In this document: piece after piece, positions 50,955 to 60,198 of the stretch
Layout: each line of letters opens with the position of its first letter
How positions within the stretch are numbered: the first letter of the stretch is position 1
Origin: Fen-999 sp041480065
GTDB lineage: Bacteria; Pseudomonadota; Gammaproteobacteria; Burkholderiales; Rhodocyclaceae
DNA: 64,000 nucleotides
Assembly (NCBI GenBank): GCA_041480065.1
Contig: JBGOZF010000011.1
Span: 13,695-77,694 of the forward strand
Direction of reading: 5' to 3'
Translations under genes and position numbers: made by a program
The notes under the pieces: model-generated
Told to the model about the DNA's origin: nothing
What the model saw: the letters and a program-made list of their open reading frames with translations, nothing else
Databases searched by the model: none

Positions 50955-52252
50955 TTGAACGTCACCCTATCCGGTTCCGGCCGGCACTTGTCCAGCTTGG
51001 TGTAGATCGGCATCAGGACGAAGAAGGCAAAGTAGATGATGGTGCAGACCTGCGACACGAGCGTACCAACGGGCGTCGGCGTGAGCATGCCGAGGTAGCC
51101 GAGGATGAAGAAGGCCACCACGAATATGGCCAAGGCGCCCTTGTACAGCGGGCCGCGGTAACGGATCGACTTCACCGGGCTGCGATCCAGCCAGGGCAGG
51201 AAGAAGAACACCATGACGCCCAGGCCCATGAAGATCACGCCCCACAGTTTGGCGTCGATCCAGAAGAAGTTCACCGTATTGGCGCGCAGGATCGAGTAGA
51301 AAGGTGTGAAATACCAGACCGGCGCGATATGCGGCGGCGTCACCATAGGATCGGCGGGGAAGAAGTTGTTGTACTCCAGGAAGTAACCGCCGCCCTCGGG
51401 CATGAAGAACATGATGACCGAGAAGGCCATCAGGAACACCACCGTGCCGACGATGTCCTTCACCGTGTAGTAGGGGTGGAAAGGAATGCCGTCGAGCGGA
51501 ATGCCATGTTCGTCCTTCTTCTTCTTGATCTCGACGCCGTCGGGGTTGTTGGAACCCACTTCGTGCAAGGCCAGGATGTGCGCGACCACCAGTCCCAGCA
51601 GGGCCAGAGGGATGGCGATGACATGGAAGGAGAACATCCGGTTGAGCGTCGCATCGCCGATGACGAAATCGCCACGGATCCAGGTGGCGAGATCGTTGCC
51701 GACCAGCGGGATGGCGCTGAACAGGCTGAGAATCACCTGCGCGCCCCAGTAGGACATCTGTCCCCACGGCAGCAGGTAGCCGGCGAAGGCTTCGGCCATC
51801 AGGCACAGGTAGATCATGACGCCGAAAATCCAGATCAGTTCGCGCGGCTGGCGGTAGGAACCATAGAGCATGCCGCGGAACATGTGCATATAGACGACGA
51901 TGAAGAACGCCGAGGCGCCGGTCGAATGCATGTAACGGATCAACCAGCCCCAGGGCACGTCGCGCATGATGTACTCGACGCTGGCGAACGCGACCGGCAC
52001 GCCCGAGGCGTTGAGCGAGGCATCCGGCTTGTAGTGCATGACCAGGAAGATACCGGTGACGATCTGCATCACCAGGACCAGGATGGCCAGCGAGCCGAAG
52101 AAGTACCAGAAATTGAAATTCTTCGGCGCGTAATACTCGGACAAGTGCGCCTTCCACATCGACGTCATCGGGAATCGGGCATCGACCCACTCCACGACGT
52201 TGCCGACCAGCGTGCCGTCCGACTTGAATTTCTCGAAATTCGAACTGGCCAT
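50951..52252 (-). CDS. petB: Cytochrome b of the bc1 complex
   Basis: This 433-residue polytopic protein has FGSLAILVLVMQIVTGIFLVMHYKP, the heme-ligand helices with WLIRYMHSTGASAFFIVVYMHMFRG, GYLLPWGQMSYWGAQV and PEWYF-like PVWYFTPFYSILRA. It carries the two b hemes and both quinone sites. ATG 52252 lies three bases after petA. It has the extra C-terminal transmembrane segment found in bacterial forms. Confidence 0.96.
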   Translation of the reverse strand: MASSNFEKFKSDGTLVGNVVEWVDARFPMTSMWKAHLSEYYAPKNFNFWYFFGSLAILVLVMQIVTGIFLVMHYKPDASLNASGVPVAFASVEYIMRDVPWGWLIRYMHSTGASAFFIVVYMHMFRGMLYGSYRQPRELIWIFGVMIYLCLMAEAFAGYLLPWGQMSYWGAQVILSLFSAIPLVGNDLATWIRGDFVIGDATLNRMFSFHVIAIPLALLGLVVAHILALHEVGSNNPDGVEIKKKKDEHGIPLDGIPFHPYYTVKDIVGTVVFLMAFSVIMFFMPEGGGYFLEYNNFFPADPMVTPPHIAPVWYFTPFYSILRANTVNFFWIDAKLWGVIFMGLGVMVFFFLPWLDRSPVKSIRYRGPLYKGALAIFVVAFFILGYLGMLTPTPVGTLVSQVCTIIYFAFFVLMPIYTKLDKCRPEPDRVTFK

Positions 52253-52255
52253 CGC

Positions 52256-52864
52256 TTACGCTCCCTTGGTGTTTTCGCCGATGAGAATCTTGGCATCGGA
52301 CAGGTAGACGTGAGGCGGGATCGGCAGATTGGCCGGCGCCGGCTTGTTCTTGTAGACCCGCCCGGCGAGATCGAAGGTGGAACCGTGGCAGGGGCACAGG
52401 AAGCCGCCGGGCCAATCGGCGTCGATGCCGGACTCGGCTCCGGTCTTGAACTTGCTGGTCGGCGAGCAACCCAAGTGGGTGCAAATGCCCACCACAACCA
52501 TGATTTCCGGCTTGACGGAACGGGTCTCGGGCTTGACATCGGCGGGCGGATCGAATTCGCTCTGCGCCTTCTCGGATTTCGGATCGACCAAGCTGGCATC
52601 GTGCTTCGCCAGATTGTCGATCATCTCTTTGGTTCTGTGGATGATCCAGACCGGCTTGCCGCGCCACTCGACGGTCATCATCTCGCCGGGGGCCAGCTTG
52701 CTGATGTCCGCCTCGACAGGCGCTCCCGCGGACTTGGCCCGCTCCGAGGGGGCCATGCTGGCAAGAAACGGCACGGCTGCGGCGACCGTCGCGACCCCAC
52801 CGGCAGTTGCCGTGGCGACGAGCAGGCGACGACGACCGCAATCCACTTTTTCGTCACAACTCAT
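52256..52864 (-). CDS. petA: Rieske iron-sulfur protein of the bc1 complex
   Basis: This 202-residue protein starts with a Tat-like basic region (CGRRRLLVATATAGGV) followed by a single membrane helix. The [2Fe-2S] ligands are in CTHLGCSPTSK and CPCHGSTFDLAG near residues 130-155. It is the first gene of petABC, which reduces cytochrome c1 from quinol. A perfect TATAAT lies 47 bases upstream of the ATG. Confidence 0.96.
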   Translation of the reverse strand: MSCDEKVDCGRRRLLVATATAGGVATVAAAVPFLASMAPSERAKSAGAPVEADISKLAPGEMMTVEWRGKPVWIIHRTKEMIDNLAKHDASLVDPKSEKAQSEFDPPADVKPETRSVKPEIMVVVGICTHLGCSPTSKFKTGAESGIDADWPGGFLCPCHGSTFDLAGRVYKNKPAPANLPIPPHVYLSDAKILIGENTKGA

Positions 52865-52910
52865 TGTGTTATCCCGGAATAGAGAGAATGCAAACCCGTA
52901 AAACCCGCGG

Positions 52911-52939
52911 ATTATACAGAAGTCGCAAACGCGATTAAA
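52911..52939 (-). promoter_or_regulatory. Promoter of petABC-sspAB
   Basis: On the minus strand a perfect TATAAT (52916-52911) lies 47 bases before the petA ATG. A weak -35 TTTAAT (52939-52934) sits 17 bp upstream. The 130-base gap to recR contains no gene. Confidence 0.55.
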
Positions 52940-52994
52940 GCCCGGATTGGCAGAAGCTTATGGGCAAGGCGATGCACCAAGGCGGTGCGCGCGT

Positions 52995-53591
52995 TTAGTA
53001 TTCGCGACGTTCGATCAGCGCCTGGGCGACCGTCGCGGCGTCCGAGTATTCCAGTTCCCCGCCGACCGGCAGCCCGCGTGCGATGCGGCTGACCTTGAGC
53101 CCGCGGGCGTGCAGCATCTCCGAGATGTAATGAGCCGTCGCCTCGCCCTCGTTGGTGAAGTTGGTGGCCAGGATCACCTCCCGCACGACGCCATCCGTCG
53201 CCCGCGCCAGCAGCCTGTCGAACGCCAACTCCTTCGGGCCGATACCGTCGAGCGGACTCAGGTGGCCCATCAGCACGTAGTAGAGCCCACTGAAAGCGTG
53301 GGTCTGCTCCATGGTATTGAGGTCGACCGGCATTTCGACGATACACAGTTGCGACGGGTCACGCTTCGTCGACCGGCAGCGATCGCAGATTTCGTCCTCG
53401 GTGAAGGTGTTGCAGCGGTCGCAGTGACGCAAGGTCTTCAAGGCCTGATCGATCGCCTGCGACAACCGCTCGCCACCACGAGGGTCGCGCTGCAGCAGGT
53501 GATAGGCCATGCGCTGAGCCGACTTGGGGCCCACCCCGGGCAGGCGGCGGAGGGACTCGATCAGTTCTTCGAGCCGGGAAGGCAGCGTCAC
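52995..53591 (-). CDS. recR: Recombination protein RecR
   Basis: This 198-residue protein has LIESLRRLPGVGPKSAQRMAYHLL (helix-hairpin-helix), the zinc finger CDRCNTFTEDEICDRC and the Toprim region LCIVEMPVDLNTMEQTHAF with GLYYVLMGHLSPLDGIGP. RecR forms a clamp ring with RecO that loads RecA at gaps. It follows ybaB by four bases, the standard dnaX-ybaB-recR order. Confidence 0.96.
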   Translation of the reverse strand: MTLPSRLEELIESLRRLPGVGPKSAQRMAYHLLQRDPRGGERLSQAIDQALKTLRHCDRCNTFTEDEICDRCRSTKRDPSQLCIVEMPVDLNTMEQTHAFSGLYYVLMGHLSPLDGIGPKELAFDRLLARATDGVVREVILATNFTNEGEATAHYISEMLHARGLKVSRIARGLPVGGELEYSDAATVAQALIERREY

Positions 53592-53595
53592 GTGA

Positions 53596-53922
53596 TCAGA
53601 ACGGCAGCTTCATGCCCGGCGGCAGGTTCAGGCCCGACGTAAAGCCGCCCATCTTCTCCTGCGCCGTCTGCTCGGCACGGCGGTTGGCGTCATTCAGGGC
53701 CGCCGCAATCAGGTCCTCGAGCATCTCCTTGTCGTCCATCACCGTGGGATCGATGGTGACGCGCTTGACGTCGTGCTTGCAGGTCATGACGATCTTGACC
53801 ATGCCGGCGCCGGACTGGCCTTCCACTTCGAGAGTGGCCAGTTCCTCCTGCGCCTTGAGCATGTTCTGCTGCATCTGCTGGGCCTGCTTCATCAGGTTGG
53901 CCATGCCGCCTTTGTTGAACAT
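53596..53922 (-). CDS. YbaB/EbfC family nucleoid-associated protein
   Basis: This 108-residue protein starts MFNKGGMANLMKQAQQMQQNM (ATG 53922, eight bases after AAGGA) and has QEELATLEVEGQSGAGMVKIVMTCKHDVKRVTIDP and LIAAALNDANRRAEQTAQEKMG. It forms dimeric DNA-binding tweezers. The in-frame extension to 54243 overlaps dnaX and is not real. It sits directly between dnaX and recR. Confidence 0.94.
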   Translation of the reverse strand: MFNKGGMANLMKQAQQMQQNMLKAQEELATLEVEGQSGAGMVKIVMTCKHDVKRVTIDPTVMDDKEMLEDLIAAALNDANRRAEQTAQEKMGGFTSGLNLPPGMKLPF

Positions 53923-53933
53923 ATTGCTATTCC

Positions 53934-55511
53934 TTAAACAGGTTTGATCGTGGATTCGTCGATATTGGCGTCGAACAGGTCGACAACGTCGCGCACGAAG
54001 GGGTCGCCCTCGATGGCCGCGATGGCCTTTTCCTGCCGCTCCCGCTTCTCGCTGCGGCTGCGCTCGGCGGGAGTCTGCCCTTCCGGCTCGGCGACAACGA
54101 TGACCAGTTTCACGGGCCGGCCGAAGTAATTCTGCAACTCGGACTGAAGCTTGTCCTGCGGCGCCTTGGTATTGAGCAGCGACTTGTGTGCCGGCGGCAA
54201 ACGCAAGCTGATCTGCGCATCCGTCGCCTCGGCAAGTTCGCAATGCTGGGCCAACTGCTTGGGCAGGCCGGCAAGCGGGAGGCTCGCCACCACGGCATGC
54301 CAGTCGGTCACGCCGCCCGCGGCCGCAGGCGGCGGCGCGAACTCGGTAGCCGCCGGGCTCGCAACGCGTGCCGGTGCCGAGGACGCGGCAATCCGCGGGG
54401 CCGCAGACGCAGCCGCCAGGGGCGCACCGGTTTCAGGCCGGAAAGCGTGCAGCCGCAACAAGGTCATGGTGAAACCGGCGTATTCGTCAGGCGCCAGCGC
54501 CAGGTCATCGCGGCCGTGGATGGCGATCTGGTAACAGAGCTGCAGCAATTCGGCGTCGAAGGCGCTGGCGTAAGGCGCCAGGCGCGCGCGTTCGGTGTCG
54601 TCGGCCAAGGCCTGCGGGGCCATCTGCAACAGCGCGATGCGGTGGAACAGGGTCGCAAGTTCCTGCAAGGCGGAGTCGAAGGCCAGGCTTCTGGCATCCA
54701 TGGCATCGGCCACATCGAGCATCGCCTGTACGTTGCCGGCGGCAAGCCCATCCAGGATCGAGAACAGGTAATCGTCGCCGACCGTGCCGAGCATGTCCCG
54801 CACACCGGCCTCTTCGACCCGGCCGGCGCCATGGGCGATGGCCTGGTCGAGCAGGCTCAACGCGTCGCGCATGCTGCCCGCCGCCGCCTTGGCCAGATGG
54901 CGCAGCGCAGCGGGCTCGAACGTCACTTGCTCGGCTTCGAGTATCCGCGTCAGGTGATCGACGATGTACGCCGGCGGCATCTGCTTCAGGTTGAACTGGA
55001 GACAGCGGGACAGCACGGTCACCGGGATCTTCTGCGGATCTGTGGTCGCCAGGATGAACTTGACGTGCTCCGGCGGCTCTTCCAGCGTCTTCAGCATGGC
55101 GTTGAAGGCGTGGCCGGAAAGCTGATGCACTTCGTCGATGACATAGACCTTGAAGCGGCCGCGCGTCGGCGCGTAGGTCGCCTTCTCCAACAGGCTGGTC
55201 ATGTCCTCGACGCCGCGATTGGACGCGGCATCGAGCTCGATGTAATCGACGAAGCGGCCGCCGTCGATCTCGACGCACGACGAACAGGTGCCGCAGGGCG
55301 TCGCGGTGATGCCGGTCTCGCAGTTCAGCGCCTTGGCGACGATGCGCGCCAGCGTGGTCTTGCCGACGCCGCGCGTGCCGGTGAACAGGTAGGCGTGATG
55401 GAGGCGCTGCTGCTCGAGGGCGTGGGTCAGCGCGCGGACGACATGCTCCTGCCCCACCAGGGTGGCGAAGGATTTGGGGCGCCACTTGCGGGCAAGGACC
55501 TGGTAACTCAT
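53934..55511 (-). CDS. dnaX: DNA polymerase III subunits gamma and tau
   Basis: This 525-residue clamp-loader ATPase has ARKWRPKSFATLVGQEHVV, the Walker A GTRGVGKTTLAR near residue 48, a zinc-binding Cys cluster (CETG..CGTCSSCVE), YVIDEVHQLSGHAFNAML and the SRC motif TVLSRCLQFNLKQMP. ATG 55511 is used. The length is shorter than the E. coli tau (643), with a small C-terminal domain. I did not identify a programmed frameshift site for a gamma form. Confidence 0.95.
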   Translation of the reverse strand: MSYQVLARKWRPKSFATLVGQEHVVRALTHALEQQRLHHAYLFTGTRGVGKTTLARIVAKALNCETGITATPCGTCSSCVEIDGGRFVDYIELDAASNRGVEDMTSLLEKATYAPTRGRFKVYVIDEVHQLSGHAFNAMLKTLEEPPEHVKFILATTDPQKIPVTVLSRCLQFNLKQMPPAYIVDHLTRILEAEQVTFEPAALRHLAKAAAGSMRDALSLLDQAIAHGAGRVEEAGVRDMLGTVGDDYLFSILDGLAAGNVQAMLDVADAMDARSLAFDSALQELATLFHRIALLQMAPQALADDTERARLAPYASAFDAELLQLCYQIAIHGRDDLALAPDEYAGFTMTLLRLHAFRPETGAPLAAASAAPRIAASSAPARVASPAATEFAPPPAAAGGVTDWHAVVASLPLAGLPKQLAQHCELAEATDAQISLRLPPAHKSLLNTKAPQDKLQSELQNYFGRPVKLVIVVAEPEGQTPAERSRSEKRERQEKAIAAIEGDPFVRDVVDLFDANIDESTIKPV

Positions 55512-55530
55512 CTGACGGATTCTACCAAAC

Positions 55531-55562
55531 GAAAACGGGGCACCCCGCAAGAGGTGCCCCGT
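55531..55562 (-). terminator. Rho-independent terminator of the Spy-like gene
   Basis: ACGGGGCACC (55535-55544) pairs perfectly with GGTGCCCCGT (55553-55562) around an 8-base loop. On the minus strand it is followed by TTTT. It lies 15 bases after the Spy-like stop and just before dnaX, so it insulates dnaX from the gene upstream. Confidence 0.8.
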
Positions 55563-55577
55563 CCGGCGAACAACCGA

Positions 55578-56111
55578 TCAGCCCTTGGGCGCGTCGGCCG
55601 GCGGCGCGCGGCGGCCCTTCGGTCCATGGTGACCCGTGCGTTCCATACCCATGCCACCCATCCGGGCCGCATGCTCGTCGGCAAGCTTGCGCTGCTCGGG
55701 CGTCAGACCCTGGTAAAGCCGATTGAAGGCATCATTGACAGATTCCATGGCCGTCACGCGCTGCTTCATCAAGTCGGTCATGCGCGCCATGCGCTCGGGG
55801 GCCGTCAGGCTGGCATCCTTAGCCTGTTCGCGCATCGCCTGTATACCCTTGCCGGCTTCGCCCTTGGCCTTCTCGGCAAACGCCTGCCACAGCGGCTCCT
55901 GCTCGGCAGTGATCTTGAGGTCGGCCTTCAGCCGTGACAGCCTCTCGTCGGCGCGCGCGGCCGGATCGAAACTCGCGCCGCGCATGCCGTCACGCATCAT
56001 CCCCGGCCGACCGCCGCAATCCCCGGCGCCCGGCGCCGCGAGCGCCGTCGCGCCGATTGCCACAAGGCCGGCGGCCAGAACGGTGGCGATGATCTTCCTG
56101 CTGGATTTCAT
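55578..56111 (-). CDS. Spy/CpxP-like periplasmic protein (LTXXQ family)
   Basis: This 177-residue protein has a signal peptide (MKSSRKIIATVLAAGLVAIGATALA) and two LTXXQ-like segments, LKITAEQEPLWQAFAEKA and LYQGLTPEQRKLADEH, typical of the Spy/CpxP chaperone family. A Gly/Met-rich middle (RPGMMRDGMRG) and a Pro/Lys tail are present. It may respond to envelope stress. ATG 56111 follows CAGGAG by seven bases; a longer frame to 56303 crosses the SRP RNA and is not coding. Confidence 0.85.
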   Translation of the reverse strand: MKSSRKIIATVLAAGLVAIGATALAAPGAGDCGGRPGMMRDGMRGASFDPAARADERLSRLKADLKITAEQEPLWQAFAEKAKGEAGKGIQAMREQAKDASLTAPERMARMTDLMKQRVTAMESVNDAFNRLYQGLTPEQRKLADEHAARMGGMGMERTGHHGPKGRRAPPADAPKG

Positions 56112-56233
56112 GGTGTTCTCCTGTGTGTGCCTCAATTGGCACGCCCATTTCAGCACCAGGCGGTAACGCCATTGTTTCCGCGCCCGGCTGATTTGTAAGG
56201 GAATATTGCCGGAGCACTGGAAAGGAGGGGGGT

Positions 56234-56329
56234 GGCGAGCCTGACCCCCGGCACTTGCAGACATCGGCTGTGGCTGCTTCCTTCCGGACCTGACCAGATT
56301 CACCGCGCCACAATGCGGGGAGACCCGCC
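56234..56329 (-). ncRNA. ffs: 4.5S (SRP) RNA
   Basis: On the minus strand the conserved GGTCAGGTCCGGAAGGAAGCAGCC domain IV core is present near 56294-56271. The ends GGCGGGTCT and AGGCTCGCC pair along nine positions to close the long hairpin. It forms the bacterial signal-recognition particle with Ffh. The -10-like TAGAAT (56342-56337) lies seven bases upstream of the predicted 5' end. The position just upstream of dnaX is normal for betaproteobacteria. Confidence 0.95.
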
Positions 56330-56336
56330 ACGCGGC

Positions 56337-56342
56337 ATTCTA
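56337..56342 (-). promoter_or_regulatory. Candidate -10 box of ffs
   Basis: TAGAAT (minus strand 56342-56337), 5/6 to consensus, lies seven bases before the predicted 5' end of SRP RNA and overlaps the stop codon of the broken hydrolase. No good -35 is seen, so it is a tentative call. Confidence 0.4.
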
Positions 56343-57188
56343 ACCCAGAAGAAAGTCGCGCACGGTGGCGATCTGCGCCGCATCCATCAGCATCGGCGCA
56401 TGGCCGACGCCGGGAATCTCGACCACTCGGGCCTGCGGCCCGCGCTCCGACATGCGCTGCGCCGTCTCGACGGTCAGCAGGTCGGAGTTCGCGCCGCGCA
56501 ACACCAGCGTCGGGCACCGGATCGCATCGTAGGCGGGCCACAATTCAACGTCCTTGCCCTCGCCCATGTCGCGGCGAAAAGGCTCGGCGATGCCCGGATC
56601 GTAGGCCATCTCGAAACCGCCGTCGGGCGCCGGACGCAGCGTATGCACCGTCAGGTGCCGCCATTGCGCATCCGTCAGCGCCCCGAACGGCGCCGAGACG
56701 AAACGTACGTAGGCCTCCGCCTCCTCGATCGAACCAAAGCGCGGTGCCATGCCGAGGAACACGCCGATGCGGACGATCGACACCGCGGTGATCACCGGGC
56801 CGACATCGTTGAGCACCAGGCGCGCAATCGGCGACCGCTCCAGGGCAGCCAGCGCCATGCCGATGATGCCGCCCATCGAGGTACCGAGCCAATGCACGCT
56901 GCCGGCATCGGCCCGCGCCAGCAGCGTCACCATGTCCGAGCAATATTGCGCAAGGGCGTAGCGGGATTTGTCCGGCAGCCAGTCGCTGCGTCCGCGGCCG
57001 ACCACATCGGGACAAATCACGCGTTATTGGTCGGCCAGGGCTTCCGCCAGGACATCGAAATCGCGGCCGCAACGGGTAAGGCCATGGACGCAGACGAGAA
57101 CCCGAGGATTGGCCGGATCGCCCCATTCCACGTAGGCCATGTCGTGGAACCCCGCCGGATTCAGGCATTGAACGGTACGCAGGCGCAT
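56340..57188 (-). pseudogene. Alpha/beta hydrolase interrupted by one nonsense codon
   Basis: The minus-strand frame from ATG 57188 reads MRLRTVQCLNPAGFHDMAYVE..NPRVLVCVHGLTRCGRDFDVL, the oxyanion-hole HG motif. It meets TAA at 57026-57024 (codon 55), then continues in the same frame as VICPDVVGRGRSDWLPD..VHWLGTSMGGIIGMALAAL (nucleophile GTSMGG) to LEIPGVGHAPMLMDA near the end. The frame is otherwise uninterrupted for 283 codons. The stop replaces the Tyr/Phe usually seen before RVICPD. Restart at GTG 57020 would give a truncated form without the HG motif. It is either a pseudogene or an assembly or sequencing error. Confidence 0.85.
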
Positions 57189-57486
57189 TTCATTGATCGT
57201 GTCGTTTACTTCATTTGCAGTCTAACGCTCATGGCTCCGATGGACCACCCCGCATCATGAAATACGCTGACTTCGTAGCGCCGCAAGCTGGCAAATGCGC
57301 CCGCCCCTCCCATCCTCCCCTCGCGAGGAGGCTACTGGTCAGCTCGCTGCGCTCGATCATCACCAAGCGCACTTACCCCCGTGTCTTTCACGCTAACCCA
57401 GTGGCGTGCAAGGGCGGATTGGAGAATAATCGCCCCATAGCGCCTGGTCATACTGGAACGTCCACTTTCCAACGGAGACTGCACAA
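57189..57486. other. 298-bp intergenic region
   Basis: This gap between the broken hydrolase and the small gene at 57487 has no gene I can support. It contains a CCTCGCGAGG palindrome (57319-57328) and an AATAAT (57425-57430) that could be a weak -10 for the rightward gene, with no good -35. A short frame at 57215-57502 has no supporting features. Confidence 0.5.
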
Positions 57487-57798
57487 ATGCACGCCGAACT
57501 GACAAAGCTTCTGGGAGCGCAGGCAGACAAGCTCTATCCGGTGCAACTGGCGAAGGAGTATCCCCGCATCATCGACCGCATCGTCGAATTGTGGAGGCAG
57601 AGCAGCGCCCTGGAAGCCTACCTCGACGACCTGCTGATCGATCGCCGCGGCAACCGGGAAGGATTCTCATCGGGGATACTCATGGAGATCCTCACACTCA
57701 AGAACTACTGCCTGAGCCTGAGGCATCAGCCGGACCGGACCCCCAACACCTGGGGTGAACTGACCGACATCGACGAGTCGGTGCACAAGTCCCGATAA
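57487..57798 (+). CDS. Hypothetical protein
   Basis: This 103-residue protein starts MHAELTKLLGAQADKLYPVQL at ATG 57487, nine bases after GGAG. It is compact and soluble, with YPRIIDRIVELWRQSSALEAYLDDLLIDRRGNREGFSSGI and a C-terminal stretch SLRHQPDRTPNTWGELTDI. I recognise no family or catalytic motif. It is convergent with comEC, whose end lies three bases after this stop. The good reading frame and codon use suggest a real gene. Confidence 0.7.
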   Translation: MHAELTKLLGAQADKLYPVQLAKEYPRIIDRIVELWRQSSALEAYLDDLLIDRRGNREGFSSGILMEILTLKNYCLSLRHQPDRTPNTWGELTDIDESVHKSR

Positions 57799-57801
57799 CC
57801 G

Positions 57802-60135
57802 TCAGCGCCCGGACCAGTAACGGCGGCGCTGATCGCGTTCCGTGGTCGTGGCGATTCCTTCCCGGCTCAGCACAATTCTCACCGCCCCCTCGCGATCCGT
57901 ACGATGCAAGTCGCTGCCCGCCAGCCGGTAGCGCTCCACCACCTCTTGCGCGGGATGACCGAAGCGGTTGCGATAGCCTGAAGAGAAGACTGCCTGGCGC
58001 GGCGATGCGGCAGCGATGAACTCGGCCGTCGACGAACTGCGACTGCCATGATGCGGCGGCACCACCACGTCGCTAGCGACGTCGGCGCCGTGACGCGCCA
58101 GCAGCGCCGCCTCATTGCGCGCCTCGATGTCACCCGTCAGCAGCACCGATCCGCCTGTCGCGCCGATCCTCAGGACGCAACTGACATCATTGGTCTTGGC
58201 GGCCAGATCGTAATCGTCCTCGGTCGGGTGCAACACCTCGAAGCGGACCCCGTCCCATTCCCAGCGGTCGCCATCCAGACAGATCCGCCGGGGCAGCGGC
58301 AACATGGCCAAAGGGTGATCGGCAGGCACGGAACTTAGCAGAACGCCGGTCGGTATTTGCGTTGCCACCGCCTCCGCGCCCCCCTCGTGATCCTTGTCCG
58401 CATGGCTGATGACCAGAGTGTCGAGCCGGCGGACGCCCTCGGCCCGCAAATAGGGCACGATGATGCGATTGCCGCTGTTGGCATCGGCCGAAAACGCCGG
58501 CCCGGCGTCGTAGAGCAGATCGTGAGTCGCTGTCTGGACGTGCACGGCCAGGCCCTGACCGACGTCAAGTACGGTCACGGTCGCCTCGCCGAGCAGCGGT
58601 CGTGGCGGCGCAACCAGCACCAGCGGCAGCAGCGCGAGCATTCCGAGCCAGCGGGCCGGGAAGCCTCGCGGCAACAGCAACCAGCCGGCACCTGCCACAC
58701 CGAGAGCCACCGCCCAGGGCGGCGGCGCCTGCTGTTGCCAGACGGCCCAAGGCGAAGCCGCGAGCCAGTCCAGCAGCGCCATGACCGCCGCCATCACGCC
58801 ATGAGCGAGCCAAAGCAAAGGGTCGGAGAGCGGCAGCGCCCCCACCAGCGCCAGCGGCGTCACCAGCAGGCTGACGACCGGAATCGCAACTGCGTTGGCC
58901 ACGGGAGAGACGATCGAGAACTGCTGAAACAAGGCCAGCAACGCCGGAATCATGCCTATGGTCACCGCCCACTGGGCGCGCCCCCAGGCGGCCAGCCAGT
59001 GGCCTTCGCCGAGGCGTCCGCTACCGATATAGAACAGCAGCCCGACCGCGCCGAAGGAAAGCCAGAAACCCGCTGACAGCACCGCCCAGGGATCCAGCAG
59101 CAGGACCAGCAGCAGCGCCAGTGCCAGCACCCGGCTGACGACCGTGGTCCGCCCTGTCCACAGCGCGACAGCAACGACGGCAAGCATGTAGAGCGTGCGC
59201 TGGGCCGGCACGGCGTAGCCCGCCAACAGGCAGTAGGCCAGCGCAGCGAGGAATCCGGCCAGCGCCGCGGCCTTCTGCGCCGGCAGCCTCAGCGTGAGCC
59301 AGGACGAACGCCGCCAGCCCCAGCCGGCGAGCCATGCGGCCAGGCCGGCCATCATCGTGATATGCAGTCCGGATACACTGAGAAGATGCGTCACGCCCGT
59401 TCGGGCGAACGTCTGCCAAAGCCCCGGGGCGATCGCCTGCTGATCGCCGATGGCCAGCGCCACCAGGATGCCGGTATAGGGCGCGTCGCCAAGCACACGG
59501 TCGAAGCGGTCGCGAATCCTGCCGCGCATGCGTTCTACCAGATAGTCCGGCGCAATCACCAGATCGTCGAGCCTGGCGTTGCTTTCGGCCTGACGCACGT
59601 AACCGGTGGCGCGGATGTCCTGCTCGAGCAGCCAGGCTTCGAAATCGAAGCCGTGGGGATTCAGGCTGCCGTGCGGACGCTTGAGACGCACGGTCAGCCG
59701 CCAGCGCTCACCCGCCTTCAATGCCGGCAGGACGTGAAAATCATCGTCGTCCTGAGGCCGCCAGCCGCGGTACCAGGCCAGCGAAATCCTCGACGGCACC
59801 GACGCGGCGGCGCTTTCGACATCGAAGGCGAAACGAACCCCGCGCTCGAGGCGCTGAGGCAGCGCGGCAACAACGCCGACAATCTCGACGTCGCGCCCCT
59901 CGTTCGCCTCCGGCAGCGCGTCGGCCAGCCGGTGCTGGGCCATCGATCCCGCCCAGGCGAAACCGAGCAACAGTGCGCCCATCGGCCACAGCAGGCGCAC
60001 CCGCGCCCTGCCTGGCAAAACGAACGACATCGCGCCAGCCGCGGTCAGCAGGCCGAGAACGGAAAGCGCCGGCAGTTCGGGGCACCATTGCAGCGCCATG
60101 ACGCCGGCGGCGAAAGCAACAATTGCAAGCCGCAT
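57802..60135 (-). CDS. comEC: DNA internalisation/competence protein ComEC/Rec2
   Basis: This 777-residue protein has an N-terminal membrane and OB-like part (IVGVVAALPQRLERGVRF), the competence domain with ARTGVTHLLSVSGLHITMMAG and several membrane helices. A C-terminal metallo-beta-lactamase-like domain has VTVLDVGQGLAVHVQT, VISHADKDHEGG and VVPPHHGSRSSSTAEF. It forms the inner-membrane DNA uptake channel. ATG 60135 is chosen; ATG 60159 and the longer frame to 60816 overlap the rightward DUF2062 gene. DUF2062 next to comEC is a common pairing. Confidence 0.9.
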   Translation of the reverse strand: MRLAIVAFAAGVMALQWCPELPALSVLGLLTAAGAMSFVLPGRARVRLLWPMGALLLGFAWAGSMAQHRLADALPEANEGRDVEIVGVVAALPQRLERGVRFAFDVESAAASVPSRISLAWYRGWRPQDDDDFHVLPALKAGERWRLTVRLKRPHGSLNPHGFDFEAWLLEQDIRATGYVRQAESNARLDDLVIAPDYLVERMRGRIRDRFDRVLGDAPYTGILVALAIGDQQAIAPGLWQTFARTGVTHLLSVSGLHITMMAGLAAWLAGWGWRRSSWLTLRLPAQKAAALAGFLAALAYCLLAGYAVPAQRTLYMLAVVAVALWTGRTTVVSRVLALALLLVLLLDPWAVLSAGFWLSFGAVGLLFYIGSGRLGEGHWLAAWGRAQWAVTIGMIPALLALFQQFSIVSPVANAVAIPVVSLLVTPLALVGALPLSDPLLWLAHGVMAAVMALLDWLAASPWAVWQQQAPPPWAVALGVAGAGWLLLPRGFPARWLGMLALLPLVLVAPPRPLLGEATVTVLDVGQGLAVHVQTATHDLLYDAGPAFSADANSGNRIIVPYLRAEGVRRLDTLVISHADKDHEGGAEAVATQIPTGVLLSSVPADHPLAMLPLPRRICLDGDRWEWDGVRFEVLHPTEDDYDLAAKTNDVSCVLRIGATGGSVLLTGDIEARNEAALLARHGADVASDVVVPPHHGSRSSSTAEFIAAASPRQAVFSSGYRNRFGHPAQEVVERYRLAGSDLHRTDREGAVRIVLSREGIATTTERDQRRRYWSGR

Positions 60136-60198
60136 GTCGGAGGCATTCCTTGTCGGCATTAGACCAGAAGAACCCGGCTTTTCCGATAAAATCGCAGC

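Noticed and set aside
50967..52882. Long frames on both strands over petB and petA (624 and 517 codons)
   Set aside because: They are Arg/Gly-rich shadows of the cytochrome bc1 genes.
54186..55937. Rightward frame of 583 codons
   Set aside because: It is antisense to dnaX and the Spy-like gene and crosses a terminator.
56232..57260. Rightward frame of 342 codons
   Set aside because: It runs across the SRP RNA gene and the hydrolase pseudogene and has no motif.
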